Of a DNA stretch of 64,000 nt, positions 1-8,572 are shown one piece after another (the stretch's first letter is position 1; each line of letters opens with the position of its first letter). Origin of the DNA: Magnetospirillum sp. UT-4. Lineage in GTDB: Bacteria > Pseudomonadota > Alphaproteobacteria > Rhodospirillales > Magnetospirillaceae. The stretch is from positions 124,001 through 188,000 of the forward strand of contig NZ_CACVCG010000057.1 in assembly GCF_902729435.1 (NCBI RefSeq). The letters run 5' to 3'. The notes beneath the pieces are model-generated. The model was not told where the DNA came from, did not search any database, and was given only the letters and a program-made list of their open reading frames with translations. The translations under genes were made by a program, and so were the position numbers.

Positions 1-194
1 ACCAGCGGCATCACCCGGGAATCGGCGCTGTCGAATTGCTTGCTGGCGCCGTGGGCGCCGATGGTGATGCCGGGCGAGGCCTCCAGCAGCATGGCCACCA
101 GGGCGCGCCCCAGCCCGCCGGTGGCGCCGGCGACCAGGATGCGGGTGCCGGGCTCCAGGCGGGGGCTCCAGTCGGGGCGGCGGAAGGGGGTCAC
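1..194 (-). CDS. SDR/NAD-dependent nucleoside-diphosphate-sugar-type oxidoreductase, N-terminal part only
   Basis: Only the first ~64 residues are in the window; the gene continues past the left edge. The start is a GTG at 194 that overlaps the stop of the upstream methyltransferase in a GTGA arrangement, which suggests translational coupling. After about 20 residues comes a beta strand and the glycine-rich loop LVAGATGGLGRAL, the Rossmann dinucleotide-binding signature of short-chain dehydrogenases and NAD-dependent epimerases. The catalytic region is not visible, so reductase, epimerase or dehydratase cannot be told apart. As the last visible gene of a run with methyltransferases, a glycosyltransferase and an epimerase, it probably acts on a sugar or a sugar-linked substrate. 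Confidence 0.7.
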   Translation of the reverse strand, partial: MTPFRRPDWSPRLEPGTRILVAGATGGLGRALVAMLLEASPGITIGAHGASKQFDSADSRVMPL

Positions 195-850
195 GGCGCC
201 TGCTCCTGTTTGCGAAAGACGAACAGATGATGCCGGTACCACAGCATGGTGTCGATGCGCTCGGACTCCAGGGTGGCGCCGGCCTGCGCCGCCCAGGCCA
301 GGATGTCGGCGCGTTTGGGAAAACTGACCCATTGGCGGGCGAGCACGAGGTCGTGCACCAGGCTGGCGAGGACATAAGGAAACGGCCCCTCGGCCATGTC
401 CTTGACCAGCAGCATCCCGCCCGGCCGCACCCGCGCGGCAGCCTCGGCGATCACCTGGGGCCGCGCCGATTCCGGGACATGGTGAAGCAGGTCGATTACC
501 GAAACCACGTCGAACAGGCCGTCGGGCCAATTCTCGCCGACATTGCGGTGGTGGAATTCCAGCATACCTTCGGGCAGGCGCGCGGCGGCGCGGCGCGCCA
601 GATCGATGGCGGCGGCGGCGGCATCGAAGCCGACGCCGCGGGCGATGCGGCCGCTGCCCGCCAGCAGCGCCAGGAACAGCCCGCCGCCGCAGCCGACATC
701 CAGCACCGTGGCCCCCGGCGGCACCGCCTCGACCAGGACGTGGAAGGGGCAGATGCGGGGGCGATAGACCTGCAGCGCACGGTACAGGGGCGAACCCTCG
801 GGGAACAGCCGTCGGGCCAGCTCCATCATGGCGCGAGCATCGACACTCAT
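191..850 (-). CDS. class I SAM-dependent methyltransferase
   Basis: A 219-residue protein. The SAM-binding motif I is ATVLDVGCGGGLFLALLA (residues about 53-70), followed by an acidic loop after beta 2 (VGFDAAAAAIDLA) and the motif DVVSVIDLLHHVPE, typical of Methyltransf_11/25-type enzymes acting on small molecules or glycans. The chosen ATG at 850 overlaps the stop of the upstream membrane-protein gene as ATGA, and the stop overlaps the next gene as GTGA, so it sits inside a tightly coupled operon. The substrate is unknown; O- or C-methylation of a sugar or lipid in the glycan pathway encoded around it is an inference from context. There is no membrane segment, so it is cytoplasmic. Confidence 0.8.
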   Translation of the reverse strand: MSVDARAMMELARRLFPEGSPLYRALQVYRPRICPFHVLVEAVPPGATVLDVGCGGGLFLALLAGSGRIARGVGFDAAAAAIDLARRAAARLPEGMLEFHHRNVGENWPDGLFDVVSVIDLLHHVPESARPQVIAEAAARVRPGGMLLVKDMAEGPFPYVLASLVHDLVLARQWVSFPKRADILAWAAQAGATLESERIDTMLWYRHHLFVFRKQEQAP

Positions 851-2667
851 GGCAATACGGTTCCCTTGCCGGCGATCCGGCGCAGCACCGTCCAGCCATT
901 GATCTCGGCTTCGGCGCGGAAGGGGAAATCGAGGCCGCCGATCTTGCCGGCCTCGGGCGTGCGCACCACGATGTAGTCGGGACTGGGTTCCAGCAGGGTA
1001 AGGCCGGCGATCACCGCGGCGCTGTCGCCCCGCATCCAGTCCTCGCCGATGGCGAAGGCGGTTTGGCGCTGGCGCAGAGCCCACCGGAAATAGTCGAGCT
1101 TCAGCCCGTGACCGAGCAGGTAGGGCAAGGCGACCGCCCGACCGGAACGCGACGCGATCTCGCGCCGCACCGTCAAGGTGGAAAAGTCGGGAATCGGCGT
1201 GGTCTCGCCGCGATATTCAAGCGGCAGCAGCACCGAGCCCGGTGGCGTATTGGCACGAAGATAGGCCGCGACCCCCACCCACTTGGCCTGAGCCGAGCGC
1301 CCGTGGATGCCGGTCTGGGCGAGATGGGCGAGGTCGGGCAGCCGCGATAGGGTGGAAACCGACGAACCGACCAGCGCGGCCAGGGCCAGCCCGCCGGCCG
1401 CCACCCAGCGCACCGATAGTCCGCCATCGACAGCGGCCGATGCCCGCGACCGCCACCACAGCAGGGCGGCAGCGGCGGCCCCGCCGGCAGCATAGAGGCC
1501 GGCCCATTGCAGGTGGTTGCCCGGCCCGGCCACGAACAGGGCGCCGATGGCGAAGATGGCGACGGCCTGCTGCCAGGGCGCCGCGGTCCGGCGGGCCCAG
1601 CGCAAGACCAGGGCGGTCAGGCCGACATACATCACCACCTGCGGCCCCTGCAGCTGGCGGGCGTAGGGAAACAACAGCAATTGGGGATGCTGCAGGCCGG
1701 GCGGAGCGAAATGGACGTACAGCCCGGCCGCCAGCCACAGGCCCAGGGATACCGCCGCCACCAGACGCAGGCGGCGGATCGGGGCCTCGGCCGGGCCGCG
1801 CCAGAGCAGGGTGGCCAGGCACAGCGCCACGAACAGCACGTTGCCGATCACCGTCGCCACCAATCCGTCGCGAATGGTGTTGAACGGATCGGCCATGTTC
1901 TTGAACCACAGCGTGGTCAGCAGGTGCCACAATTCGGCCCGGTCCGCCGGCGGCGGCGCCACCAGATGGAACAGCACCACATAGGCCGCGCCCAACCCGG
2001 CGGCCAGGGTCGCCAGGGCCAGCCTTTGGCGGCCCGGACTGGTCCCGATGGTCAGGGCGGCGATGGCGATGGCGGCGCTGGTCGGGGTCACCTGCAGCGA
2101 CACCGCGGCCATCACGGCGGCCATCACCATCACCTTGGCCCAACCGCGCCCGGCCAGACCGAAATACAGCAGCCACAGAGACAGCGGCAGGGCCAGGGCG
2201 GAATGGTGGAAGTCGGGATCGTGGGCGAAGATCACCTTGTTGGCGACGATCTGGTGGTCGCGCATGAACATCAGCTGGCAGACGGCGCGCTCGGCCAGTC
2301 CGTCGAGCCCGAACAGGCGGGCGAAGCGGTCCACCGCCAGGAAGCTGGCCGCCACCATCAGGATGTAGAAGGGCAGCACGAAGCGGTCGTCGAGCCACAG
2401 CTCGCCGAACAGACGGGGCAGCAGGTAGAAGGCGGAAAGCTTGTAGGGGGTGCCGGATACCGACAGTGCCAAACCGTGCACGGGATCGTTGGCCAGCGCG
2501 TCCGGCATGATCGCCTGCAGGGTCAGGCCGGCATAGTACTGGCTGCTTTCCAGGCCGGGGAAATACTTGATGGCAAGGGCGATGCTGCACAGCGTGATCA
2601 GGGCGGCGATCACCCGGCCGGCCGGCCACCCCGACCGGGCACCGGCCAGGGGAAGGGGGCCGATCAT
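847..2667 (-). CDS. large multi-pass membrane protein of unknown function, possibly GT-C-like
   Basis: A 606-residue protein with roughly 10-12 hydrophobic segments, the first at about residues 18-36, and a soluble C-terminal part of about 150 residues. An acidic and aromatic stretch follows the first helix (GLESSQYYAGL). This layout resembles polytopic GT-C glycosyltransferases that use polyprenyl-phosphate sugars, but I recognise no catalytic signature, so that is only a guess. Both ends overlap neighbouring methyltransferase genes by ATGA, which ties it to the glycan operon. Alternative roles are a lipid-linked sugar transporter or a polymerase-like protein. Confidence 0.65.
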   Translation of the reverse strand: MIGPLPLAGARSGWPAGRVIAALITLCSIALAIKYFPGLESSQYYAGLTLQAIMPDALANDPVHGLALSVSGTPYKLSAFYLLPRLFGELWLDDRFVLPFYILMVAASFLAVDRFARLFGLDGLAERAVCQLMFMRDHQIVANKVIFAHDPDFHHSALALPLSLWLLYFGLAGRGWAKVMVMAAVMAAVSLQVTPTSAAIAIAALTIGTSPGRQRLALATLAAGLGAAYVVLFHLVAPPPADRAELWHLLTTLWFKNMADPFNTIRDGLVATVIGNVLFVALCLATLLWRGPAEAPIRRLRLVAAVSLGLWLAAGLYVHFAPPGLQHPQLLLFPYARQLQGPQVVMYVGLTALVLRWARRTAAPWQQAVAIFAIGALFVAGPGNHLQWAGLYAAGGAAAAALLWWRSRASAAVDGGLSVRWVAAGGLALAALVGSSVSTLSRLPDLAHLAQTGIHGRSAQAKWVGVAAYLRANTPPGSVLLPLEYRGETTPIPDFSTLTVRREIASRSGRAVALPYLLGHGLKLDYFRWALRQRQTAFAIGEDWMRGDSAAVIAGLTLLEPSPDYIVVRTPEAGKIGGLDFPFRAEAEINGWTVLRRIAGKGTVLP

Positions 2668-3329
2668 CCGGCGACCTCGGCCACCGCCAGGGTCTGCTTG
2701 CCCATCAGGAACTGGGCGAAGGGCAGGTGCAGGTACAGTCGGACCAGCCAGGACGCGAACGGCAGCCGCGACCCGACCGAGGTGTAGGGCATGAACCGGC
2801 GCTTGAGATGGACGACGCGGAATCCGCTCAGCTCCAGCGCCTCGACCAGCGAGCGGTCGGTGAGGATGGTCTTGTGGTCGATGAAATCGAAATAGGCCGG
2901 CCCCACCAGGGCGAAATTGGGCTGCAGCACGATCAGGCGCCCGCCGGGTTTCATCACCGCGCGGACATCGGCCAGCATGGCCAGCACGGAATCGCTGTCG
3001 GGCAGGTGCTCAAGGAAATTGCTCATGAAAGCGACATCGAAGCGGCCGCCCAGATCGGCGTCGCGCAGGCTGCTGGCGGCGATGAACTCGACATCGGCGG
3101 CGGCGTGGCGGGCATTGTGCGGGTTGGCGTCCACCGCCACCTTGCGCCCTGCGGCGACCTGGTTGATGAAGGTGCAGTAGCCGGCACCGACATCGAGCAC
3201 GGCGGCGTCGCGGCCGATCCACCGTTGCAGGGTGACGTCGATGATGGCGCGCCAGACACCGTTCATCTGCGCCTTGTGGGCATCGTCGAAACGATGGGAG
3301 TACATCGCCTCGAGGTCGGGACTGCTCAT
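2664..3329 (-). CDS. class I SAM-dependent methyltransferase
   Basis: A 221-residue protein starting at the ATG that overlaps the stop of the upstream glycosyltransferase (ATGA). SAM-binding motif I is AAVLDVGAGYCTFINQV (about residues 41-57), followed by VAVDANPHN (acidic residue binding the SAM ribose) and DVAFMSNFLEHLPD, a hallmark of Methyltransf_11/23 small-molecule methylases. The C-terminal half has a conserved-looking PYFDFIDHKTILTDRSLVEAL stretch like those seen in methyltransferases next to GT2 genes in polysaccharide loci. It is likely cytoplasmic and part of the same glycan pathway as the adjacent GT2. The methyl acceptor is unknown. Confidence 0.8.
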   Translation of the reverse strand: MSSPDLEAMYSHRFDDAHKAQMNGVWRAIIDVTLQRWIGRDAAVLDVGAGYCTFINQVAAGRKVAVDANPHNARHAAADVEFIAASSLRDADLGGRFDVAFMSNFLEHLPDSDSVLAMLADVRAVMKPGGRLIVLQPNFALVGPAYFDFIDHKTILTDRSLVEALELSGFRVVHLKRRFMPYTSVGSRLPFASWLVRLYLHLPFAQFLMGKQTLAVAEVAG

Positions 3330-4078
3330 GGGGCGCCCCTGGCGGCGGCGCGGCGGCGGATGAAGTCCGGCCACATGCCGAGTATCACCGCGATCATGGC
3401 GAAGCCGGTGTTGAAGACGCCCTTCAGGTTGCCGGTGATCTTCGATTCGCCGACACGGCCGCGATAGCTCAAGGGGATCTCGATCATGCTGATGCCGTTC
3501 ATGCGCGCCGCGATCACCATGTTGGGCAGGAAATGGCTGCGGCCGACATGGAGATCGGGGCGGATGGCGGCGGCCGCCTCGCGCCGCACCAGGCGGAAGG
3601 TGCAGCCGCAATCGGTCAGGGAGGCGGTTCCGTAAAGCACCTCCAGCATCTTCGCCACGGCGTAATTGCCCCAGCGCAGGAACCAGCCCATGTTGGCCTC
3701 TTCCCAGATCAGCTCGCGGGTGGTGCGGGTGCCGCAAACCATGGCGAAGTCTTCGGCATAGGACAGCAGCTTGACGATGTCGCGGGCGACGAAGGTGCCG
3801 TCGGGCTCGCACAGGACGATCAGATCACCGCCGGCCTCGGCCAGACCGCGCTGCAGGGCGTTGCCATAGCCTTGGCGGGGTTCGACGATCACCCGCGCAC
3901 CGGCGGCGGCGGCCAGTTCGCCGGTGCGGTCGCGGGAATTGTTGTCGACCACCACGATCTCATCGACCAGGGCCTGACCGGCGAAGGTCACCGCCCTAAA
4001 ATCGCGGATCGCGGTTTCGATATTGGGTTCCTCGTTATAAGCCGGAAAGACCACGCTGACTTTCTGCGAGTTCCACAC
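3326..4078 (-). CDS. glycosyltransferase family 2 (dolichyl/polyprenyl-phosphate sugar synthase-like)
   Basis: A 250-residue GT-A fold protein. VSVVFPAYNEEPNIE (7-21) is the N-terminal nucleotide-binding strand of GT2, VVVDNNSRDRT (42-52) is the second conserved block, and EPDGTF (91-96) supplies the DxD-like metal site. The length and the C-terminal hydrophobic stretch (about 220-240) match the DPM1-like subfamily that loads a sugar onto a polyprenyl-phosphate at the inner membrane. It precedes the methyltransferase and large membrane protein in the same operon, so a model in which it makes the lipid-linked donor used by that membrane protein is reasonable but unproven. Confidence 0.87.
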   Translation of the reverse strand: MWNSQKVSVVFPAYNEEPNIETAIRDFRAVTFAGQALVDEIVVVDNNSRDRTGELAAAAGARVIVEPRQGYGNALQRGLAEAGGDLIVLCEPDGTFVARDIVKLLSYAEDFAMVCGTRTTRELIWEEANMGWFLRWGNYAVAKMLEVLYGTASLTDCGCTFRLVRREAAAAIRPDLHVGRSHFLPNMVIAARMNGISMIEIPLSYRGRVGESKITGNLKGVFNTGFAMIAVILGMWPDFIRRRAAARGAP

Positions 4079-4107
4079 GGCTACGACCCCCCTTGCCCGA
4101 AAAAACC

Positions 4108-5109
4108 TTAGAACAAACGCTCCGACCAGGTCTTCGGCGTGATGTCGTTGATGATCTCAAGATCCAGGTGGTACTTGAACGGCAGGGTGCCGCGGGTCTT
4201 GATATAGTCAATCATCTGCTGCAGGCCGTCACGCAGCGATATGCTTGTCCGGTAACCCAGCAACTGACGCGCCTTGTCGGCGGAACAGGTGGCCAGCTTC
4301 ACCTCCTGCGGGCGGTCGGGCATGAAGATCGGATCGAGGTTGAAGCGCAGCTGGTTGGCGATGGTCTCGGCCAGTTGCAGAACCGAGACGAATTCCTCGT
4401 CGGGGCCGATGTTGATCACCTCGCCCAGCACCTTATTGGAGAACGCCATCTCCTTCAGGCAGAAGACGCAGTCATCGACGAACGAGAAGCACCGCTTCTG
4501 CTGGCCGTCACCGTAGATGATGGGCTGACGGTTCTGCAGCATCAGGTTCATCATGATGGCCGCGACGTTGCGGTAGGGGTCGTCGTACTTCTGCCGTGGC
4601 CCGATGATGTTGTGCGGCACCGCGATGGTGAACTCGACCCCATGCACCTGGCACAGGTTGCGCAGCACGTCCTCGGCGGCGACCTTGGCGATGCCGTAGG
4701 GATCCTGCGGCCGGGTCGGGTAATCCTCGCGGAACGGCACCGCGTTGGTGCCGTAGCGGGCCATGGACGAGCAGAACACGATGCGGCGCACCCGGTTCTG
4801 GATGGCGGCGGCGAACAGCGACACCGAGGCACTGAAGATGTTCTGGGTCACCAGATGCGGCGAGAACACCGACAGGCCTTCATAGGCGGTGGCGGCGCAG
4901 TGATAGACGACGTCGCAGCCCTTGGTCAGGCGCAGCATGGTGTCGAACTGATTGCAATCGACCTGATGGAATTCGACGGTACTGGGGACGTTGTCGAGCA
5001 AGCCGCCAATCATGCTGTCGCAGCCGATCACCTGGTGGCCTTCGGCGATCATGGCATCGGCAATATGAGAACCGAGAAAACCGGCCACTCCGGAAATGAA
5101 GATCTTCAT
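4108..5109 (-). CDS. NAD-dependent epimerase/dehydratase (extended SDR)
   Basis: A 333-residue extended SDR. The Rossmann loop is GVAGFLGSH (8-16), the catalytic serine lies in FCSSM (112-116), and the YxxxK pair is Y138/K142 in DPYGIAK. IIGPRQKYDDPYRNV and the C-terminal GDGQQKRCFSFVDD are typical of nucleotide-sugar epimerases such as UDP-glucose 4-epimerase and its relatives. It should interconvert or dehydrate a nucleotide sugar in the cytoplasm for the downstream glycosyltransferase. It lies 29 bp upstream of the GT2 gene on the same strand. The exact sugar cannot be assigned from sequence. Confidence 0.85.
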   Translation of the reverse strand: MKIFISGVAGFLGSHIADAMIAEGHQVIGCDSMIGGLLDNVPSTVEFHQVDCNQFDTMLRLTKGCDVVYHCAATAYEGLSVFSPHLVTQNIFSASVSLFAAAIQNRVRRIVFCSSMARYGTNAVPFREDYPTRPQDPYGIAKVAAEDVLRNLCQVHGVEFTIAVPHNIIGPRQKYDDPYRNVAAIMMNLMLQNRQPIIYGDGQQKRCFSFVDDCVFCLKEMAFSNKVLGEVINIGPDEEFVSVLQLAETIANQLRFNLDPIFMPDRPQEVKLATCSADKARQLLGYRTSISLRDGLQQMIDYIKTRGTLPFKYHLDLEIINDITPKTWSERLF

Positions 5110-5217
5110 GCCGTCCTTGCTGCGCTGGCGTGAATTTTCTGGCTGGTTCCCAGCCTAGCTTCGAACCCAGTCGAAGGTCGTGCTTCGATAAACTACCGCC
5201 TCGCCCGCTGTCAACGG

Positions 5218-6033
5218 CTATGAGCCGTAGAATCGGCGGGCCGCGGCGATACTGGCGGCGGCATCGTGGCGCCAATCCGGCTGTGCAAACATCCGCTGCT
5301 CCACCGAGACCCAGCCGGCATATCCGATCGCGCCCAGGGCGGCGGCAAAATCGCCGTGCGGCACGGTGCCCGAGCTGCCGATCACTGCCAGGCCGGGCTC
5401 GTTGGCGTGGAAGTGGTCCAAGCTGCCGGCGACGGCCCGGAAGGTATCATTGGCGGTCTCGCCGTTCTCGACCAGCGCCTTGGCATCCAACTGAAGGCCC
5501 AGCCCGGGATGGTTCCAGGTGCGCGCCAGGTCCAGGCACTCGGCGGCGGTGTTCAGGAAGTCGGTATCCTTCGGCCCCAGCGGCTCGAAGCACAGCTTGG
5601 TGCCGTGCGCCGCCATCACCGGCAGCATTCGGGCGAGGAAGCGGTCGCACTCGGCAGCCGCCTCGGTGGGCGCCATTTCACCCCGGCGCCGGCCGCCGCC
5701 ATAGATCAGGGTGCGGCCGCCGAGATCGCGGCATACCGCCGACAGGTGGGACAGGAAGGCGATGGTAGCCTCGAATGCCTCCTCGCCCTTGAACAGGCCC
5801 AGCCCGGGATGGTCGAAGAACAGGGAATGCAGGCCGATCACCTGTAGGCCGGCGGCCTCGACCTGGCTGCGGTATGTTTCTACCGCCGCGGCGGTGAGCC
5901 CCCCCCATGTATCCGACCAAACCCGACTGGGCGCCACCTCCAAGCCCGTGACACCCATTGCGGCGATCTCGGGCAGCAGCTCAGCGTGATCGCCGGGCGG
6001 CAGGGCGATGTTGGAAATAGCAATGCTGTCCAT
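5218..6033 (-). CDS. sugar phosphate isomerase/epimerase-like TIM-barrel protein (AP_endonuc_2 family)
   Basis: A 271-residue protein with the repeating beta/alpha pattern of the xylose-isomerase-like TIM barrel. Candidate metal ligands occur in the expected places: GLHSLFFDHPGL, CFEPLGPKDTDFLN, GLQLDAKAL, HFHANEPGL and WVSVEQRMF. Family members isomerise or epimerise sugars, inositols or hydroxypyruvate, or cleave DNA, but the lack of a nuclease-type context favours a small-molecule isomerase. It lies between the epimerase (108 bp away) and the carbamoyltransferase (45 bp away) on the same strand. The substrate is unknown. Confidence 0.75.
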   Translation of the reverse strand: MDSIAISNIALPPGDHAELLPEIAAMGVTGLEVAPSRVWSDTWGGLTAAAVETYRSQVEAAGLQVIGLHSLFFDHPGLGLFKGEEAFEATIAFLSHLSAVCRDLGGRTLIYGGGRRRGEMAPTEAAAECDRFLARMLPVMAAHGTKLCFEPLGPKDTDFLNTAAECLDLARTWNHPGLGLQLDAKALVENGETANDTFRAVAGSLDHFHANEPGLAVIGSSGTVPHGDFAAALGAIGYAGWVSVEQRMFAQPDWRHDAAASIAAARRFYGS

Positions 6034-6078
6034 CGCGACGTCCCCAAGGAATACCCAGCCCCCGGGGCCGGATTGCCC

Positions 6079-7920
6079 CTAATCCAGCTCGAAGGCGTTC
6101 TTGTAGTCCAGCTTCAGGGCCGGGTCCTGGTCTTCCTTCCTGAGGAAGCAGTTGCCCACCGTCAGCACCTCGATCTCGGACCCCATGAAGCAGCGGAAGG
6201 CGTCCTCGGGCGAGCAGACGATGGGCTCGCCGCGGACGTTGAAGCTGGTATTGACCACCACGCCGCAGCCGGTCCTGGCCTTGAACGCCGAGATCAGCGC
6301 GTGGTAGCGCGGATTGGTGTCGGCATGGACGGTCTGGACCCGGGCCGAATAATCCACATGGGTGATGGCCGGCACGCTGGAGCGCGGCACGTTCAGCTTG
6401 TCGATGCCGAACAGCCTGTTCTCGTCCTCGGTCATGGCGCGGCGGTGCTTTTCCCGCACCGGGGCGACCAGCAGCATGTAGGGCGAATCGCCGTCCAGCT
6501 CGAACCACTCGGCCACGTCCTCGCGCAGCACCGAGGGGGCGAAGGGGCGGAAGCTCTCGCGGTACTTGACCTTCAGATTCAGCATCTTCTGCATGGAGGG
6601 CGAACGCGGGTCGCCGAGGATGGAGCGCCCGCCCAGGGCGCGGGGGCCGAATTCCATGCGTCCCTGCATCCAGCCCACCGCCTTCTCGTCGGCCAGGGCC
6701 TGGGCGGTCCGCTCGATCAGCTGGTCGTCGCTGAGCACGGTGAATTTGGCGCCGGCGGCTGTGAGGCGGGCCTCGATGTCGGCCTGCTCGAACACCGGCC
6801 CCAGATACGAGCCGGCCATGGCGTCCTTGCCGCCGCCCGTCACCGTGCGGTTCTGGCCCTTGTGGATGTGGTAGCCGGCCAGGGCGGCACCCAGGGCGCC
6901 GCCGGCATCGCCGGCCGCCGGCTGGATCCAGATGTTCTCGAAGATGCCTTCCTTCAGCACCTTGCCGTTGGCGACGCAGTTGAGCGCCACGCCGCCGGCC
7001 AGGCACAAATTTTTCGCCCCGGTCTCCTTGCGGATGGAGCGGGCCAGCTTCAGCACCACGTGCTCGGTCACCGCCTGCACCGAGGCGGCGATGTCCATGT
7101 GGAACTGGGTCAGCTGGTCCTTGTCGGCCCGGCGCACCGGCTGGCCGAACAGATCGGCGAATTTCTGGTTGGTCATGGTCAGGCCGGTGCAATAGTCGAA
7201 ATACGACTGGTCCAGCCAGAACGACCCGTCCTCCTTGACGTCGATGACCTTGTCCAGGATCAGCGGGGCGTATTTGGGCTCGCCATAGGGGGCCAGGCCC
7301 ATCACCTTGTACTCGCCCGAATTGACCTTGAACCCGGTGTAGTAGGTGAAGGCGGAATAGAGCAGCCCCAGGGAATGGGGGAAGTGCAGCTCCTTGTGGA
7401 TTTCGAGCCGGTTGCCCGAGCCCATGGCCAGCGAGGTGGTGGTCCACTCGCCGACGCCGTCCATGGTCAGCACCGCCGCCTCTTCGAACGGCGAGGGGAA
7501 GAACGCCGAGGCGGCATGGGACAGATGGTGCTCGGCGAACAGCAGCCGGCCCATGTGGTCGAAGTCCTTGGCGAAGGTCTTGAACTCCCTGGCCAGCAGG
7601 TCCTTCTGGAACAGCTTCTCCTTCAGCCACACCGGGATGGCGGTCCTGAACGAGGCGAAGCCCCGGGGCGCGAAGGACAGGTAGGTCTCCAGCAGCCGCT
7701 CGAACTTGAGGAACGGCTTGTCGTAGAACACCACGTGGTCGATCTGGTCCAGGGTGCAGCCGGCCTGCTCCAGGCAATAGCCGATGGCGTGCCGGGGGAA
7801 GCGGGCGTCGTGCTTCCGGCGCGAGAAGCGCTCCTCCTGCGCCGCCGCGACGACGCGACCGTCCTCGACCAGGGCCGCGGCGCTGTCGTGATAGAGGGCG
7901 GAGATGCCGAGGATCCGCAA
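6079..7920 (-). CDS. O-carbamoyltransferase, NodU/CmcH (TobZ-like) family
   Basis: A 613-residue protein, the normal length for the family. The N-terminal ASKHA-like domain begins MRILGISALYHDSAAAL and carries the HxxxH motif EHHLSHAASAFF (130-141). MDGVGEW and GGVALNCVANGK are also family hallmarks, and the C-terminal YrdC-like/Carbam_trans_C domain ends with VVNTSFNVRGEPIV. Known relatives transfer a carbamoyl group from carbamoyl-phosphate through carbamoyl-AMP to a hydroxyl of a sugar or antibiotic. It is followed by DUF5989 and preceded by nothing but the isomerase, with SxtJ just upstream, a grouping often seen with carbamoyltransferases in polysaccharide loci. The target is probably a sugar made by this cluster. 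Confidence 0.92.
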   Translation of the reverse strand: MRILGISALYHDSAAALVEDGRVVAAAQEERFSRRKHDARFPRHAIGYCLEQAGCTLDQIDHVVFYDKPFLKFERLLETYLSFAPRGFASFRTAIPVWLKEKLFQKDLLAREFKTFAKDFDHMGRLLFAEHHLSHAASAFFPSPFEEAAVLTMDGVGEWTTTSLAMGSGNRLEIHKELHFPHSLGLLYSAFTYYTGFKVNSGEYKVMGLAPYGEPKYAPLILDKVIDVKEDGSFWLDQSYFDYCTGLTMTNQKFADLFGQPVRRADKDQLTQFHMDIAASVQAVTEHVVLKLARSIRKETGAKNLCLAGGVALNCVANGKVLKEGIFENIWIQPAAGDAGGALGAALAGYHIHKGQNRTVTGGGKDAMAGSYLGPVFEQADIEARLTAAGAKFTVLSDDQLIERTAQALADEKAVGWMQGRMEFGPRALGGRSILGDPRSPSMQKMLNLKVKYRESFRPFAPSVLREDVAEWFELDGDSPYMLLVAPVREKHRRAMTEDENRLFGIDKLNVPRSSVPAITHVDYSARVQTVHADTNPRYHALISAFKARTGCGVVVNTSFNVRGEPIVCSPEDAFRCFMGSEIEVLTVGNCFLRKEDQDPALKLDYKNAFELD

Positions 7921-7934
7921 GGGCCGCGCGCTCC

Positions 7935-8084
7935 CTAGAACAGGGTGTAGATGAAGGGCGCCACCGCCGAGCCCTGGCTCAGCACGATCAGGCCGCCGAA
8001 CACCACCATCATCACCAGGATCGGCAGCAGCCAGAACTTCTTGCGGACGCGCATGAAATGCCAGAGTTCGAGCAGGAACGACAT
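7935..8084 (-). CDS. DUF5989 family small membrane protein
   Basis: A 49-residue protein with one hydrophobic segment (about residues 18-36) preceded by a basic RVRKKFW stretch, which predicts a cytoplasmic N terminus. The short ELWHFMRVRKKFWL-type opening is characteristic of DUF5989 proteins. It sits 14 bp upstream of the carbamoyltransferase and 11 bp downstream of the SxtJ-like gene. In many bacteria this trio travels together, so it probably forms part of a membrane-associated carbamoylation unit. No biochemical role is established. Confidence 0.8.
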   Translation of the reverse strand: MSFLLELWHFMRVRKKFWLLPILVMMVVFGGLIVLSQGSAVAPFIYTLF

Positions 8085-8095
8085 GTCGTGGTCCT

Positions 8096-8536
8096 TCAGA
8101 ATTGACGGGTCATGGTCTCGGGGGCCGGGCCGGGCGGAGCGCGCTCGATCCAATAGGAGGGCGCCGCCGGGTCCCGCTCCAGGCGCATCGGGTCCTTGCC
8201 GGTGGCCCGCATCAGCAGGCCGATCGGGGTCACGGTGACGAAGAACAGCAGCCCCATCACCAGCGGCGTCACCACGTGGTGCAGCACCAGGCCGAACTTG
8301 AACCACAGGATGTTGAGGGGCTTCAGGGCCCGCGGCAGCACCAGCGCCACCGCCAGGAAGCCGGCCGCGGCGCCCAGCGCCCACAGCCGCATCTCGCCGT
8401 CGCCGGTCAGCGGCCACAGCCCGATCACCGTGAAGACGACGGCGAAGACGATGCCGAACGAGCGCTCCGAGCCCATCTGGACCGGCGCGGCATGGGCGCC
8501 GGTATCGTGGGTCGCTGCCTTGGATGTATCTGCCAT
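8096..8536 (-). CDS. SxtJ family membrane protein
   Basis: A 146-residue protein with a hydrophilic N terminus of about 24 residues and three or four hydrophobic segments (about 27-45, 51-70 and 80-108, the last possibly split). The opening GSERSFGIVFAVVF and the segment LKPLNILWFKFGLVLHHVVTPLVMGLLFF match the SxtJ-type proteins named after the saxitoxin cluster gene. It immediately precedes DUF5989 and the carbamoyltransferase. The likely role is membrane recruitment of the carbamoyltransferase or its lipid-linked substrate, which is an inference from recurrent co-location. The ATG at 8536 is preceded by a short gap after the GmhA-like gene. Confidence 0.8.
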   Translation of the reverse strand: MADTSKAATHDTGAHAAPVQMGSERSFGIVFAVVFTVIGLWPLTGDGEMRLWALGAAAGFLAVALVLPRALKPLNILWFKFGLVLHHVVTPLVMGLLFFVTVTPIGLLMRATGKDPMRLERDPAAPSYWIERAPPGPAPETMTRQF

Positions 8537-8572
8537 GGTCCGTTTGACTAGCCGAAACTGCCGCAGGTGATA

